In this document: piece after piece, positions 8,577 through 18,632 of the stretch
Numbering within the stretch: the first letter of the stretch is position 1
Layout: the number at the start of each line of letters is the position of its first letter
DNA from: Candidatus Sulfopaludibacter sp. SbA3
Lineage (GTDB): Bacteria; Acidobacteriota; Terriglobia; 20CM-2-55-15
Assembly: GCA_945865815.1 (NCBI GenBank)
Contig: CAMBFR010000037.1
Location: 1 to 33,563, forward strand
Length of the DNA: 33,563 nucleotides
Direction: 5' to 3'
Program-made: the position numbers and the translations under genes
The notes under the pieces: model-generated
What the model saw: only the letters and a program-made list of their open reading frames with translations
What the model was told of the DNA's origin: nothing
Database searches by the model: none

Positions 8577-9533
8577 ATGACGTCGCCATTGAGAGCCGTT
8601 GTCACCGGTGGGGCGGGGTTTCTCGGCAGTCATCTTTGTGAGCGTCTTCTGGATCTCGGCTATGAAGTTCTGTGCCTCGACAATCTGCTCACCGGAAACG
8701 AGCAGAACATCGCTCACCTCGCCGGTATTCCGCGATTTCACTTTCTGAAGCAGGACGTGACCGAGCGAATGGACGTGGATGGTCCGGTTGATGCGGTCCT
8801 CCACTTTGCCTCGCCGGCCTCGCCGATCGATTATCTCGGCATGCCGATTGAGACGCTCAACGCCGGATCGATAGGCACCCACAAAGCCCTCGCATTGGCC
8901 AAGGATAAGAAAGCGCGGTTTCTACTGGCGAGCACCTCCGAGGTATATGGCGATCCACTCGTCAATCCGCAGCCGGAAACGTACTGGGGAAATGTGAATC
9001 CGATCGGCCCTCGTTCGGTATACGACGAAGCCAAGCGGTTTGCCGAAGCGATAACGATGGCCTACCGCCGCTATTACGAGGTGGATACGCGGATTGTCCG
9101 GATCTTCAATACGTATGGCCCGCGGATGAGGCCGAACGATGGCCGCGTGGTTTCCAACTTCATCGTGCAGGCGCTGCGTGCGGATTCGCTGACGATTTAT
9201 GGAGAAGGTACGCAGACACGGAGCTTCTGCTATGTTTCCGATCTGATATCTGGAATTGTGGCTCTGCTTCAGGCGGCGCCTGGTGATGCGATGGCAATGC
9301 CGTTCAATATGGGAAACCCCGAAGAGCGCACCGTGCGGGATCTGGCTTCCAGGGTTCTTGCATTGACGGGAAGCTCGAGCGCGATTGAGGCGCGAGACCT
9401 GCCGGTGGATGATCCACAACTGCGATGTCCCGACATTACGCGAGCCATGAATATTCTGGGCTGGCGGCCCGAGGTCGATATCGACCAGGGATTACGGCTT
9501 ACAATCGCCTACTTTCGGAAACAAGCCGCGTGA
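8577..9533 (+). CDS. uxs: UDP-glucuronate decarboxylase (UDP-xylose synthase)
   Basis: This short-chain dehydrogenase/reductase family enzyme converts UDP-glucuronate, the product of the preceding gene, to UDP-xylose. From the ATG at 8577 it has 318 residues. The NAD motif is TGGAGFLG (10-17). [23 protein letters not shown] with catalytic Y149/K153 in YDEAK, and [19 protein letters not shown] are specific to the UXS group rather than to 4-epimerases. A longer frame from 8508 would overlap ugd and add an acidic repeat-encoded leader, which I reject. The stop overlaps the GTG of the next gene. Confidence 0.92.
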   Translation: MTSPLRAVVTGGAGFLGSHLCERLLDLGYEVLCLDNLLTGNEQNIAHLAGIPRFHFLKQDVTERMDVDGPVDAVLHFASPASPIDYLGMPIETLNAGSIGTHKALALAKDKKARFLLASTSEVYGDPLVNPQPETYWGNVNPIGPRSVYDEAKRFAEAITMAYRRYYEVDTRIVRIFNTYGPRMRPNDGRVVSNFIVQALRADSLTIYGEGTQTRSFCYVSDLISGIVALLQAAPGDAMAMPFNMGNPEERTVRDLASRVLALTGSSSAIEARDLPVDDPQLRCPDITRAMNILGWRPEVDIDQGLRLTIAYFRKQAA

Positions 9534-10510
9534 TTCTAGTCACTGGTGGAGCGGGTTATATCGGAAGCCATACGGTCAGGGCGCTGGAGGCAGCGGGTTT
9601 CACGCCGGTCATTCTCGACAACTTCTCCACAGGGCACCGTTCGTTTGTAGGTGGAACTCCGCTGTTCGAAGCAGATATCTGTAGTCCTTCGGACATGCAC
9701 AGCGTATTCGCAAAGTATCCGATCGAAGGGGTTCTCCATTTTGCGGGAAAGGCGCTGGTTCCGGAATCGTACGAGAATCCGGAGCTGTACTACCGGACAA
9801 ACGTAACCGGCGGATTGAACCTGCTGTCGGCAATGAAGGCGCACGGGGTGCGGCATCTGATCTTTTCTTCAACGTGCGCCACTTACGGTGTTCCGGAAAG
9901 CGTACCCATCACGGAAGCGCATCCACAGCGGCCTATCAATCCGTACGGCGAAACAAAACGCGCTTTCGAGCGAGCCCTGCATTGGTTTAACGAGTCGTGT
10001 GGATTGCAGTATTTATCGCTTCGCTATTTCAATGCTGCCGGCGCCGACGCTTCCGGCCAGATAGGCGAAGACCACGATCCGGAAACCCATCTGATTCCGC
10101 TGGCGCTCGATGCCGCGGCCGGCCGCCGGCATGACGTAAAGATCTTCGGCACGGACTATCCCACGCCGGACGGAACCTGCCTGAGAGACTACATTCATGT
10201 TTCGGATCTTGCCCGCGCCCACGTTACCGGGCTGCGGGCGCTGTTGGATGGCCGCGTGAAGTCTCAGCCAATCAACCTGGGCACGGGCCGGGGCTATTCG
10301 GTTCGTGAGGTTGTCGAGTCCGTTCGGCGGGTTACGGGGCGGGAGTTTACGGTGCGCGAAACGTCGCGCCGCGAGGGAGATCCACCGGTGCTGGTAGCTG
10401 CCGTGGATCGTGCGAGAGAATTACTGGAGTGGACGGCAGTGGAAAGCGATCTCGACCGGATCGTGGCCTCCGCCTGGAAATGGCTTATGGTTCGTCCTCG
10501 TTCGAATTGA
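9530..10510 (+). CDS. galE: UDP-glucose 4-epimerase (GalE)
   Basis: The enzyme interconverts UDP-glucose and UDP-galactose using bound NAD. I start it at the GTG at 9530, which overlaps the uxs stop (GTGA) and puts the Rossmann motif [12 protein letters not shown] right at the N-terminus, giving 326 residues. The 35 residues that a longer frame from 9425 would add lie inside uxs and are not conserved-looking. Catalytic Y139 and K143 are in YGETK, the [10 protein letters not shown] block precedes them, and RYFNAAGAD is typical of GalE. The last 26 bases overlap a convergent minus-strand gene. Confidence 0.93.
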   Translation: MILVTGGAGYIGSHTVRALEAAGFTPVILDNFSTGHRSFVGGTPLFEADICSPSDMHSVFAKYPIEGVLHFAGKALVPESYENPELYYRTNVTGGLNLLSAMKAHGVRHLIFSSTCATYGVPESVPITEAHPQRPINPYGETKRAFERALHWFNESCGLQYLSLRYFNAAGADASGQIGEDHDPETHLIPLALDAAAGRRHDVKIFGTDYPTPDGTCLRDYIHVSDLARAHVTGLRALLDGRVKSQPINLGTGRGYSVREVVESVRRVTGREFTVRETSRREGDPPVLVAAVDRARELLEWTAVESDLDRIVASAWKWLMVRPRSN

Positions 10511-10925
10511 GAAAACCCAGCACGCTGTGAATTCCCGTTGCGACCGCGGAAATTGTATACGCGGGGCTTGCCACGGCGTCTCGAATCTTCCCGCCGCTCA
10601 TGGCCGTCTTCCGTTCGATACGTTCAAATTTCGCATCGATCTTCGCAATGCTGGCAGACCAATTCCGGGTCGCCTTATCGAGAACTGGATCGAACGCAAG
10701 CAGCTTTTCCCTGGTGATCTCGGTGACCCTGCGCGCCTGTTCCGCTGCCACTTTTACCGAATTCACAACCGCTACCGTCTCCTTGCTTTTCCCAAACTCC
10801 ATCGTCGTTTCGGATACACGGGTAACGATGCCGGCAAAGGTCTTGTAGGCGAACCAAATGAGCATTGTGTTCACCACCAGGGCGACACTCGTGAAGGCGA
10901 GGAAAATAACCAGCTTCAGTTCCAT
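10485..10925 (-). CDS. Small single-pass membrane protein of unknown function
   Basis: The 146-residue product has one N-terminal hydrophobic segment (about residues 4-28, ending WFAYKTF) followed by a long, charged, helix-prone region that could form a coiled coil. This architecture resembles DUF948-type envelope proteins, but I cannot assign a function. It lies 46 bases downstream of the large sigma-54 regulator on the same strand, so it may be the last gene of that unit. Its 3' end overlaps galE tail-to-tail by 26 bases, leaving no room for a separate terminator. Confidence 0.75.
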   Translation of the reverse strand: MELKLVIFLAFTSVALVVNTMLIWFAYKTFAGIVTRVSETTMEFGKSKETVAVVNSVKVAAEQARRVTEITREKLLAFDPVLDKATRNWSASIAKIDAKFERIERKTAMSGGKIRDAVASPAYTISAVATGIHSVLGFLNSNEDEP

Positions 10926-10971
10926 GGCCGCTTAGCATACATGATTGGCATAGAAAGTCTGGGGGCGAAAG

Positions 10972-13900
10972 TCACCGGTTGGCCGCGCTATTTCGATAAG
11001 GCCGAAAGTCGAGGAGACATTTGCTGCGCCGGAGAAAGTCCATAAAGCGCCGGTATTCTTTCGCCCGCAGATGGAAGCTCGACGCAAGGTCTTTGTAAGA
11101 GCCGCGTGTGGATCGAAGGCCGAGATCGACCAGCGCGGTTACCTTCTCGCGGGAAATATCGCGCTTCTTGTATCTGTCTTGCACGGCAGACCAGAAGCTC
11201 TTTCTTCCCTCGATGAGATCGTTGAACCAGGCGGACACGTCATCGCCGTTAGCGGCTTCCCTATTCTCGCTCCCGGCCGCCACTCCTGTGATGGTTGTAC
11301 TTTTTGAGAGGAAAAACGATCTTTCTACGATGTTCTGAAGTTCCCGGACGTTACCCGGAAAATTGTAGGCCGATAATCCATCGAAAAAGCCGGCTGCAAG
11401 ATGTTTCCTCGTTTTGTTTGCGGCGTTCAAACGATCCAAAAGTGTTTGTGCCAGATGTGGGATGTCTTCGCGTCGGTTTCGAAGGGCAGGAAGCGTGATA
11501 TGCAGCACCTTGAGCCGATAAAGCAAATCGCTTCGGAATCGCTTTTCCTGGACGAGTTTGTCGAGGTCGCAGTTTGTGGCTGCAATCAAACGAACGTCTA
11601 CCGGCCGGGCGCGCGTTTCACCAATCCGCCGTATTTCGCGTTCCTGGATCACCCTGAGGAGTTTCGCCTGCAAACTTGGGGTCGTATTTCCGATCTCATC
11701 GAGAAAGATGGTTCCCTTATTCGCGGCTTCAAAGAGTCCGGGCCGATCGGTAACGGCGCCGGTAAACGCGCCTTTTTGGGAACCGAACAATTCGCTCTCG
11801 ATCAGCGTTTCGGGAATAGCTCCGCAGTCGACGGCAATAAACGGGCCTGAAGCCCGGCCGCTGCACTTATGAATGGCCTTGGCTACCAGTTCCTTGCCTG
11901 TCCCACTCTCCCCTTCTATCAGGACGGTGGTTCCGGACCGCGCGGCTGTTTCCACGTGCAAATAGACTTGCCGCATCACTTTGGAGTTTCCGACCATACC
12001 GTGAAACTCGGTGGCCTGAGTGGATGGACGTGGTTCCGTATTCCGGGCTTCGATCTGATCCAATGCTCCGCTGGCAACTGTGCCCAGAATCGTCAAAAAC
12101 TCCAGTTCCTTTTCCGCCAGAGGCGGCTCGATGGGTCGGCATGACACGTAGACGCCGCCGCTATGGCGTTCAGACTGGAATGGAACCCATGCAACCGTAT
12201 CTTTGGTGGGATTCTTTTCGCTTCCGAAATAGATCCTGCCCCTTGCTTTGTCACTCAGGCCGGCGACCCTTTTCGTCAACTCCTGTGAAAGCTTAACGCG
12301 GACGGGATGCCAGTCTATCCTGTCGCCGCGCTTCAACATGACCACAGCCCTGCGCCGAATGCTCGTGTCGAGTGTCTGGACCAGAGACGACGCAAAAGAG
12401 TCGACATCCTTGGCGACACCCGCGGAGACAGTCAATCGGTAGAGTCCCCGGAAGAGCCTGTCATCCTGGTGCGCCTCTCGCATTTCTCCATGCAGCGCCA
12501 GGACCGGCAGCTCAACTTGTTTTACACACTCATCAAGCAGCCGCCGCGCCTCCTTTCTCCACGACTTCGCCATATACCGCGCCCTGAATTTGAGCGGTAC
12601 CTGCTCGAGCAACTCCGTCGTGGTTGACGTGCTCTTGAGCAAGTATTCCTTCGCAGTCAGATAATGCCCACGCTGCATCTGATGAGCGCCAATATGAAAC
12701 GCACTCTCCGCAACCAACTCCGGCATCCCAATCTCCGACGCCAACCGAAACGCCTGGGCGAGGAAGCGCGCTCTTTGAGAACTTGCTTCTGCGGCCAATC
12801 CACGTATTAGAGCCGCGGTCGCCATGAGTGGCTTGTAACCCTGCCGGGCAGCAGTGTTGTAGCTTTGCGATGCCTCCTTCCATGCCTCCGAGCGTCTACC
12901 AAAGGCGAGGAATGACCTGGCCAATTCCAGTTCGATCTTGCACTGCTGATAAACAGTCTCTGAGTCAGCTGAAATCCGGAGTCTTTGCTGCAAAGACTCA
13001 ATACTTCGAAGAGCCAATTTCTCAAAGCGAGCTCGCAACAGTATTACTTCGGTCTGGTAAAAGCTCGTTTTGAAAATAGCCAGAGTGGCTAGTGAATTAA
13101 GAATACCTTCCGCAATTCCATTAGCGCCAAGCCGGATGTAGATGTCGCATTGTGCCAATCCTATGAACATGTTGTCGGACTGATAGCGTGCATCATCATT
13201 CAGGTCTATCCTTCGGATACTGTCGATTGCTAGGCGATACCGGCCCGATTCGGCGTAGAACAATGCTGCGTCAGCTGTTACTACTTGCAAACTCCTCAGA
13301 TCAAAGCTACGGTCCCTCCTACGAATATTCTTCATTACTTCGATAGCTGCTCTGAAACACTGTTCTGCGCATTCGAAATTTCCAAGCTTCGTTTCAATCG
13401 CGCCCAGATTGCCATTGCATAGGGCTTGGATGGGAACGTAGTTGACTTCACATGCCCATTTCTGTGCCTTCAGTTGAATCTTCCGGGCGAGTTCTAAATG
13501 ACCCATTTGATCTAAACAGAATGAAAGATTGTTCAAATGTGCCCTATTCTTACTCTCCGTTAATACGAAAGTACGCAATAGCTCCGCGGCATCCCGGAAC
13601 TCTGCTTTGCTGAGAAGGAGGTACGCACGAACCTTTTTAACCCGGACGGCGCCTTCGGGAGTCATATTCATGGCGCGCTCCGCCAAAGCGAGGCTTTCTT
13701 CTGCACCGGCGAAATCACCACCTCGCAACAGCGCTTCACTCAGTTGTGCGCGAGCTGTCACCAAGAAAGTAGACTCTGATGGAAGGCAAGTTATCGCACG
13801 CTTGAGGAGTTCAATTCGATCAGCGGCAGCATGTCCGTGCTCGGGTGTCGCCAACAAAACGCAGAGATACGAAGTTGTCTCCGGATCATGCAAAGCTTCG

Positions 13901-16008
13901 CTCGACAAAAGTAACTGCTCATAGATTCGACGAGCAACGGCTTGGTTTCCCATCGCTGCGTAGGACCTTGCCAGTTTTATTGAGTCCTGCAACGATAGTG
14001 AGCGACCGAGATGGGCTGCACAGCGCCCAGCACTCTTGAAGAGTTGCGCTGACTGCTTATACCTCTTTTGTTCAAACTGGTCTCTAGCAAGCTTTCCGTA
14101 TAGAAGGCATGCACATTCGTAGAGTCGACCTTTGAACGCATGGTAAGCCCTCAGTGTCTCGTCGCCCGTATCGGTGTGCTCTAGAGCGCGGTATGCGGAA
14201 GCGTGAAGACGCGTCCTTCTGGAATTCGAGAGTCGAGCATATACCTTGTTCCGGACGCTTGGGTATCTTATGGCTAAGCCGGCAGTTGAGCGTTCGGCCA
14301 AACCTGACGCAAGAAGCCTGCCGACACTATCCTTAAACAAGTCCCCTCGAATCTGAGCAATTTCTTGAATGGTCGAATAGGCAATTGGGCGGTCAAACAC
14401 CGAGAGGATCTGACACACCGTGCGACTCATTCTCGGCAGTCTAGTCAGTTTGGATTGAACCAACCTGTCCACCGACAACGGCAATTCGTGATGCGATAAG
14501 AGAGGGTCTTTACATCCCAAATAGCCCTGGATGAAATATGGATTTCCCGCAGCCAGTTCTACAATGCGATTCTGACGATCACTCGATTCTTCAAAATAAC
14601 TTACCAGTGTCCGTGAGTCTTCTCTGTTCAGAGGTGGAAGAAAGACTTGCAGCAATTCATTGCCGAGAGACGAAAGAGAGACATCTTCTGGGAATTCAGG
14701 TTGCTTCGTAACAATGAGGTGGATCGGTGTCTCGGAAGCTCGATAACACATTTGTCGTACAAGCTGAACCGTTAGGGCCGTTGCGAAATGAAAATCCTCG
14801 ATAACAAGAGTGAGCCGCCGGTTTCTGGATAATTTGTGGAAGAGGGAAACTAGGTCATTGAGGGTGCGCTCAACTGGATAGTTTGTAGTCACTGCTATCG
14901 AGACATTAGTCTTGTCGTCGGAAAACAGATATGGAATCTGCGAACGCAATGGACCAAGTTCTTGCGCAAGGCTGGCCCTGTACGTAGGCGCTTGAAGCTC
15001 TAATACTGTCTTGAGTCCGCCTATTATTGCCTTAAGTTCATTCTCCTTCGAATCCTCGCAGCGCGTATAGATGAACGCATCACTGGAAAAACGACTTCTT
15101 GAATGCAATTCTTCAATAAACCGAGTCTTGCCAACTCCGGCTTGTCCCTCAACTACGGCTACTCTTAATCCGGTGGGACCGTGTCCCCGGAAAAAGGTCT
15201 CAACCTTCGCGATCTCTGTCTCGCGTCCGACAATCGGAGCTCGTTCTGCACTGAAACATCGTGATTTGTAGCTGCGGAGAAGTGCCGAATAGCCCGCTTG
15301 CCGCTTCTGCGGATTCTTGTGCACTAGCTGTGCAATCGCATCTGAAAGGCTTTTGTCGATCAGGCAAACACTACTCAGGGGTTTTGGGGCAGCCCACATG
15401 TACTTAAATCTAAGGTTCTCCAGAGCGATGTCCTGAAACGGATCCTTACGAGAAAAATAGCGATACAGAAGAACGCCCAGTGAGTAGTAGTCGCTCTCCG
15501 AACTCGGATTTTGCCCCGCGAGTACTTCCGGTGCGACAAATCTAATGTCTTCTTCAGTTAATTGGGTATCTCCCGCCGCAAAAGGCAAGGGGTCAGCCAA
15601 TTTCAGCCGACCGGACGACGCAAACAGATTCGACGGCCGAATTCTTCCGTGAACTAGTCCTCTGGAGTGAATGAATGAGACTGCATTGACTAAGTCCCCG
15701 ATGGAATCAGGTCTTACCATTGAGAGTGACTGTGAATCGGGAAAATGCTCACGAACCAAATACAAGTGCTGTTTGGGAGTCAAACCAGCCTCAAATAGGT
15801 TGGCCAAGAGCGGATGTTTAGTGCCTACGTGCCATGAAAAAAAAGCCAGCAAAGCGTTGCGATCGCAGCTGAAGGTGGTTCTGGGGAAAATTTTGAGCAC
15901 AACATTGGATCTGCCACACTCGCGATCATTCACAAGAAAAGTACCGCCTCTTTGAGACTCCTTGAAAGATCGAATTGGTTCAAAACGCGGTGAAAGGGTG
16001 AACTTCAT
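10972..16008 (-). CDS. Giant sigma-54 activator: pseudokinase, AAA, TPR, GAF, AAA+
   Basis: The 1678-residue cytoplasmic protein has this order: a Ser/Thr kinase-like domain (about 1-250), a signalling NTPase (Walker A GQAGVGKT at 288-295), a long helical/TPR-type region (about 600-1150), a GAF-like region (about 1190-1320), a sigma-54 AAA+ domain (Walker A GESGTGKE at 1366-1373, GAFTGA at 1413-1418, Walker B FLDEIG at 1435-1440), and a C-terminal DNA-binding-type tail. The GAFTGA loop means it can contact sigma-54 RNA polymerase. The kinase domain keeps the ATP lysine (K39), but the HRD motif is HGR (120-122) and DFG is DPL, so the catalytic Asp is missing and it is probably a pseudokinase. 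It starts 91 bases after the HD-GYP gene on the same strand. Its target promoters are not visible here. Confidence 0.9.
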   Translation of the reverse strand: MKFTLSPRFEPIRSFKESQRGGTFLVNDRECGRSNVVLKIFPRTTFSCDRNALLAFFSWHVGTKHPLLANLFEAGLTPKQHLYLVREHFPDSQSLSMVRPDSIGDLVNAVSFIHSRGLVHGRIRPSNLFASSGRLKLADPLPFAAGDTQLTEEDIRFVAPEVLAGQNPSSESDYYSLGVLLYRYFSRKDPFQDIALENLRFKYMWAAPKPLSSVCLIDKSLSDAIAQLVHKNPQKRQAGYSALLRSYKSRCFSAERAPIVGRETEIAKVETFFRGHGPTGLRVAVVEGQAGVGKTRFIEELHSRSRFSSDAFIYTRCEDSKENELKAIIGGLKTVLELQAPTYRASLAQELGPLRSQIPYLFSDDKTNVSIAVTTNYPVERTLNDLVSLFHKLSRNRRLTLVIEDFHFATALTVQLVRQMCYRASETPIHLIVTKQPEFPEDVSLSSLGNELLQVFLPPLNREDSRTLVSYFEESSDRQNRIVELAAGNPYFIQGYLGCKDPLLSHHELPLSVDRLVQSKLTRLPRMSRTVCQILSVFDRPIAYSTIQEIAQIRGDLFKDSVGRLLASGLAERSTAGLAIRYPSVRNKVYARLSNSRRTRLHASAYRALEHTDTGDETLRAYHAFKGRLYECACLLYGKLARDQFEQKRYKQSAQLFKSAGRCAAHLGRSLSLQDSIKLARSYAAMGNQAVARRIYEQLLLSSEALHDPETTSYLCVLLATPEHGHAAADRIELLKRAITCLPSESTFLVTARAQLSEALLRGGDFAGAEESLALAERAMNMTPEGAVRVKKVRAYLLLSKAEFRDAAELLRTFVLTESKNRAHLNNLSFCLDQMGHLELARKIQLKAQKWACEVNYVPIQALCNGNLGAIETKLGNFECAEQCFRAAIEVMKNIRRRDRSFDLRSLQVVTADAALFYAESGRYRLAIDSIRRIDLNDDARYQSDNMFIGLAQCDIYIRLGANGIAEGILNSLATLAIFKTSFYQTEVILLRARFEKLALRSIESLQQRLRISADSETVYQQCKIELELARSFLAFGRRSEAWKEASQSYNTAARQGYKPLMATAALIRGLAAEASSQRARFLAQAFRLASEIGMPELVAESAFHIGAHQMQRGHYLTAKEYLLKSTSTTTELLEQVPLKFRARYMAKSWRKEARRLLDECVKQVELPVLALHGEMREAHQDDRLFRGLYRLTVSAGVAKDVDSFASSLVQTLDTSIRRRAVVMLKRGDRIDWHPVRVKLSQELTKRVAGLSDKARGRIYFGSEKNPTKDTVAWVPFQSERHSGGVYVSCRPIEPPLAEKELEFLTILGTVASGALDQIEARNTEPRPSTQATEFHGMVGNSKVMRQVYLHVETAARSGTTVLIEGESGTGKELVAKAIHKCSGRASGPFIAVDCGAIPETLIESELFGSQKGAFTGAVTDRPGLFEAANKGTIFLDEIGNTTPSLQAKLLRVIQEREIRRIGETRARPVDVRLIAATNCDLDKLVQEKRFRSDLLYRLKVLHITLPALRNRREDIPHLAQTLLDRLNAANKTRKHLAAGFFDGLSAYNFPGNVRELQNIVERSFFLSKSTTITGVAAGSENREAANGDDVSAWFNDLIEGRKSFWSAVQDRYKKRDISREKVTALVDLGLRSTRGSYKDLASSFHLRAKEYRRFMDFLRRSKCLLDFRPYRNSAANR

Positions 16009-16099
16009 AACTCAGGGCAGCGACAAATCAGGTTACACGAAAGCCCGTGCTCGCGGATTTCCGCGTTCAATGCGATCAACAGTGTCTAAAACAGTGCGA

Positions 16100-18550
16100 C
16101 TAATCGGAGGATTGAAAATGCCTAAGCCGACGTTTCACAGCGGAACGTAGTGCGCGGTCGTCGCGCATTTGCCACTCTCCAACTGACAAGAGAGCTTCCA
16201 GGTCACCGCCATCCTCGGGAAAGATAGAAATGCCGATGGATGTAGGCAAGGGAATTTCAGTATCGACGCGGGCTGTAAACCGAAAATGATCAAGGGTATT
16301 CTGCAGACGGGATTTCAGCGCCTCAGCTTGCTCTCGACTTAGTCTGGGACTCAATGCAATGAACTCGTCGTTCGCATAACGAACGAGTAAATCGGTATCT
16401 CTGAGTTCAGATCGAAGATATTTAGCCACGGACCGGATGGCTTCATCGCCCAGCATATAACCCCACCGTCTTCTGATGACCTTTAAGTCGTCAAGATTTA
16501 TGGTTAAGAGAGCGACCGGATACTCATATCTCTGTGCGTCCATCACAATCTGATCGAACATCAGGTACAGCTGAAAACCGTTTGGTACTCCGGTGAGCGA
16601 ATCGAATAGGACCGTCTCATCGCCGATCGCCTTCGTGCACTTCGAAAGAGCGAGGGCGGTCTGAGAAGCAACAATCTCCAAACGTCGGAACTCTTCCTCA
16701 GTAAACTTCACCTTTTCTTTTCGATAAAGAGACACTGCTCCGTAGACGGTCCCGCTTCGATGTATTGGGACGATCGCGGACAGCTCAAAGTCAGGACGAG
16801 GTTCAGAACAACCCAGAAAATCGGGGAATGGAGGTAAGTTGCACAGAGCCTGCCTATTTGCTGCGACCCAACCTGTCAATTTTTGCTCTAGTCCTAAACT
16901 CATGGTCTCTAGCCCTGAAGCATGTAGCCCCAGCACATGTTCCGCAGTGACTATTCCTCTGTCTAGATCTGCCATAAAAAATATGCCCGCATCGAAAGTA
17001 ATGAGGTTGCTGAGTTTCGAACCAACGAACGTGAGTACATCTTTAGCCGTGAGGCATTGGATTTCAGCGCGAGCAAATTCGAAAATTGAATACAGTTCAC
17101 GCTGAACTTCCGCTCCAGCGTGCAGCGCTTTGCCATAAGTCACGATTGGCTGTACGCGTTCTAGTTTTCGTATGTCAGGGCCCTCAGGCTGCACTTCTAT
17201 GCGCCAAGGGTCGATTTCAGGTATTTCGACAGCCCGCCCAGCGGCACTAATTGTGTCAAGGTTGTTAACAAACATTTCCACGATTTTGGGATCGTAGGCA
17301 CGCCCTGATTCACGATGAAAGAACTCGACGACTTGCTGCCTGTTCATCGGCGCACGGTAAGGTCGATCAGTCGTTAGAGCGTCATAGCAGTCGACTAAGG
17401 AAAGGATGCGCGCGCTTAACGGAATCTCCTCTCCAAACAATCCATCCGGGTAGCCCTTGCCATCCCATCGTTCGTGATGAGACTTGACGATTGGTATGAC
17501 TGGATACGGGAAGTTGATGTTCTTGAGCATATTGGCACCAACGACCGGATGGATCTTCATTTTCTCGAACTCGGTTTCCGTCAATACTGTTGGCTTATTC
17601 AGAATGTACTCGGGAATCGCTATTTTCCCTATGTCGTGCAGCAAGGCCCCAGCCCTGATCGCCATTACTTCCTTATCTCCAACTATTCCCATGCACTTCC
17701 CGAGTGTCACCGCATACGCCTGAACCCGGCGGATGTGCCCATGCGTGTACTTGTCCTTGGCGTCGACGACATCGGCCATAGCCTCAATAGCTTGGAGATA
17801 GAGTTCATTGAGTTCAGAGATGTGTACTTGAGCCTGTTGGTACTTTTCCACATAAAAGGCGTAGAGCTGGTAAAGAACGACAGCTACAGGGAGGGATAAC
17901 AGAAATATGGAGAATCCAGCACGTTCAAGAAAAAGCGAAATGAGGCCCGCGGCTGCTGCTGATCCGAAAAAATTAAGCAGATAGAGGCCAAGACCCTCTT
18001 GCCAAACGCTTAGAAATGAATCGCCGGAGGAGAAGGCCAAGGCCAATGAAATCGTGCAAGTGTTGATAACGAACCAGACCAGAGCGACTGTGCCGAGACC
18101 TAAGATCAGGTCAGCAGGATAGCCAAACCCATGCTGACTAGCAAATGCATAGGCCTGCGCCATCGCCCATATTGACAGTGCGGAGCATGCCAAATTGAAC
18201 AGCAACCTGTGCATCGACATGCCCGATAAGGAAGGCCAACCATAACGTCGGACATTATTTGTAAGGGCTGTTGCAATGATATTAGCCCAATACGCTAACA
18301 GTGCGGGCCCAGGACCGAAGTGTATAAGGGCCAAAAACGTGAAGACATCGCCCATTGAAATGACGACCGAAGGCAGTTGTGGCAAATGCAGGTTTATCGT
18401 GGCTACAAACAAGGAAGCTAAAACGAAGAGGACCCAGGTGGCCGAATAGTCTCCACCATCCCTCAGTACAAAATAAGCAAAAGGGATGGCTAGGATGTAG
18501 ACCAGCACAAGATACGCTTTGCACCGGTTAGGCAGAGTTCGCCAGTCCAT
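16100..18550 (-). CDS. Membrane HD-GYP / GAF / degenerate GGDEF protein
   Basis: The 816-residue protein has about six to eight N-terminal membrane segments (to about residue 232), then an HD-GYP domain (about 255-430), a GAF domain (about 480-635) and a GGDEF domain (about 645-810). HD-GYP residues look complete: LLHDIGK (H305, D306), HHERWDGKGYP (358-368) and the following D-rich SLVDCYDALT. This predicts c-di-GMP phosphodiesterase activity. The GGDEF signature is ANDEF (726-730), so cyclase activity is doubtful, but the I-site RxxD (RDTD, 717-720) is at the canonical five-residue spacing, so c-di-GMP binding may persist. It sits just downstream of a peptide gene controlled by c-di-GMP riboswitches. 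A hairpin lies between them. Confidence 0.92.
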   Translation of the reverse strand: MDWRTLPNRCKAYLVLVYILAIPFAYFVLRDGGDYSATWVLFVLASLFVATINLHLPQLPSVVISMGDVFTFLALIHFGPGPALLAYWANIIATALTNNVRRYGWPSLSGMSMHRLLFNLACSALSIWAMAQAYAFASQHGFGYPADLILGLGTVALVWFVINTCTISLALAFSSGDSFLSVWQEGLGLYLLNFFGSAAAAGLISLFLERAGFSIFLLSLPVAVVLYQLYAFYVEKYQQAQVHISELNELYLQAIEAMADVVDAKDKYTHGHIRRVQAYAVTLGKCMGIVGDKEVMAIRAGALLHDIGKIAIPEYILNKPTVLTETEFEKMKIHPVVGANMLKNINFPYPVIPIVKSHHERWDGKGYPDGLFGEEIPLSARILSLVDCYDALTTDRPYRAPMNRQQVVEFFHRESGRAYDPKIVEMFVNNLDTISAAGRAVEIPEIDPWRIEVQPEGPDIRKLERVQPIVTYGKALHAGAEVQRELYSIFEFARAEIQCLTAKDVLTFVGSKLSNLITFDAGIFFMADLDRGIVTAEHVLGLHASGLETMSLGLEQKLTGWVAANRQALCNLPPFPDFLGCSEPRPDFELSAIVPIHRSGTVYGAVSLYRKEKVKFTEEEFRRLEIVASQTALALSKCTKAIGDETVLFDSLTGVPNGFQLYLMFDQIVMDAQRYEYPVALLTINLDDLKVIRRRWGYMLGDEAIRSVAKYLRSELRDTDLLVRYANDEFIALSPRLSREQAEALKSRLQNTLDHFRFTARVDTEIPLPTSIGISIFPEDGGDLEALLSVGEWQMRDDRALRSAVKRRLRHFQSSD

Positions 18551-18581
18551 AATTAGTGTGATCTGGCCTTCTAGCCGTTAG

Positions 18582-18615
18582 GCGCCTCAGACGAAAGTCC
18601 TTGCGTCTGAGGCGC
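18582..18615 (-). other. Strong intercistronic hairpin
   Basis: A perfect 12-bp inverted repeat (GCGCCTCAGACG at 18582-18593 with its complement at 18604-18615) surrounds a 10-base loop. It lies between the stop of the 44-residue peptide gene and the HD-GYP start. No T-tract follows on the minus strand, so it is unlikely to be a full intrinsic terminator. It could protect the peptide mRNA 3' end or reduce read-through into the HD-GYP gene, letting the peptide be made in excess. Confidence 0.65.
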
Positions 18616-18632
18616 GTTGCGACTCGGCACCG

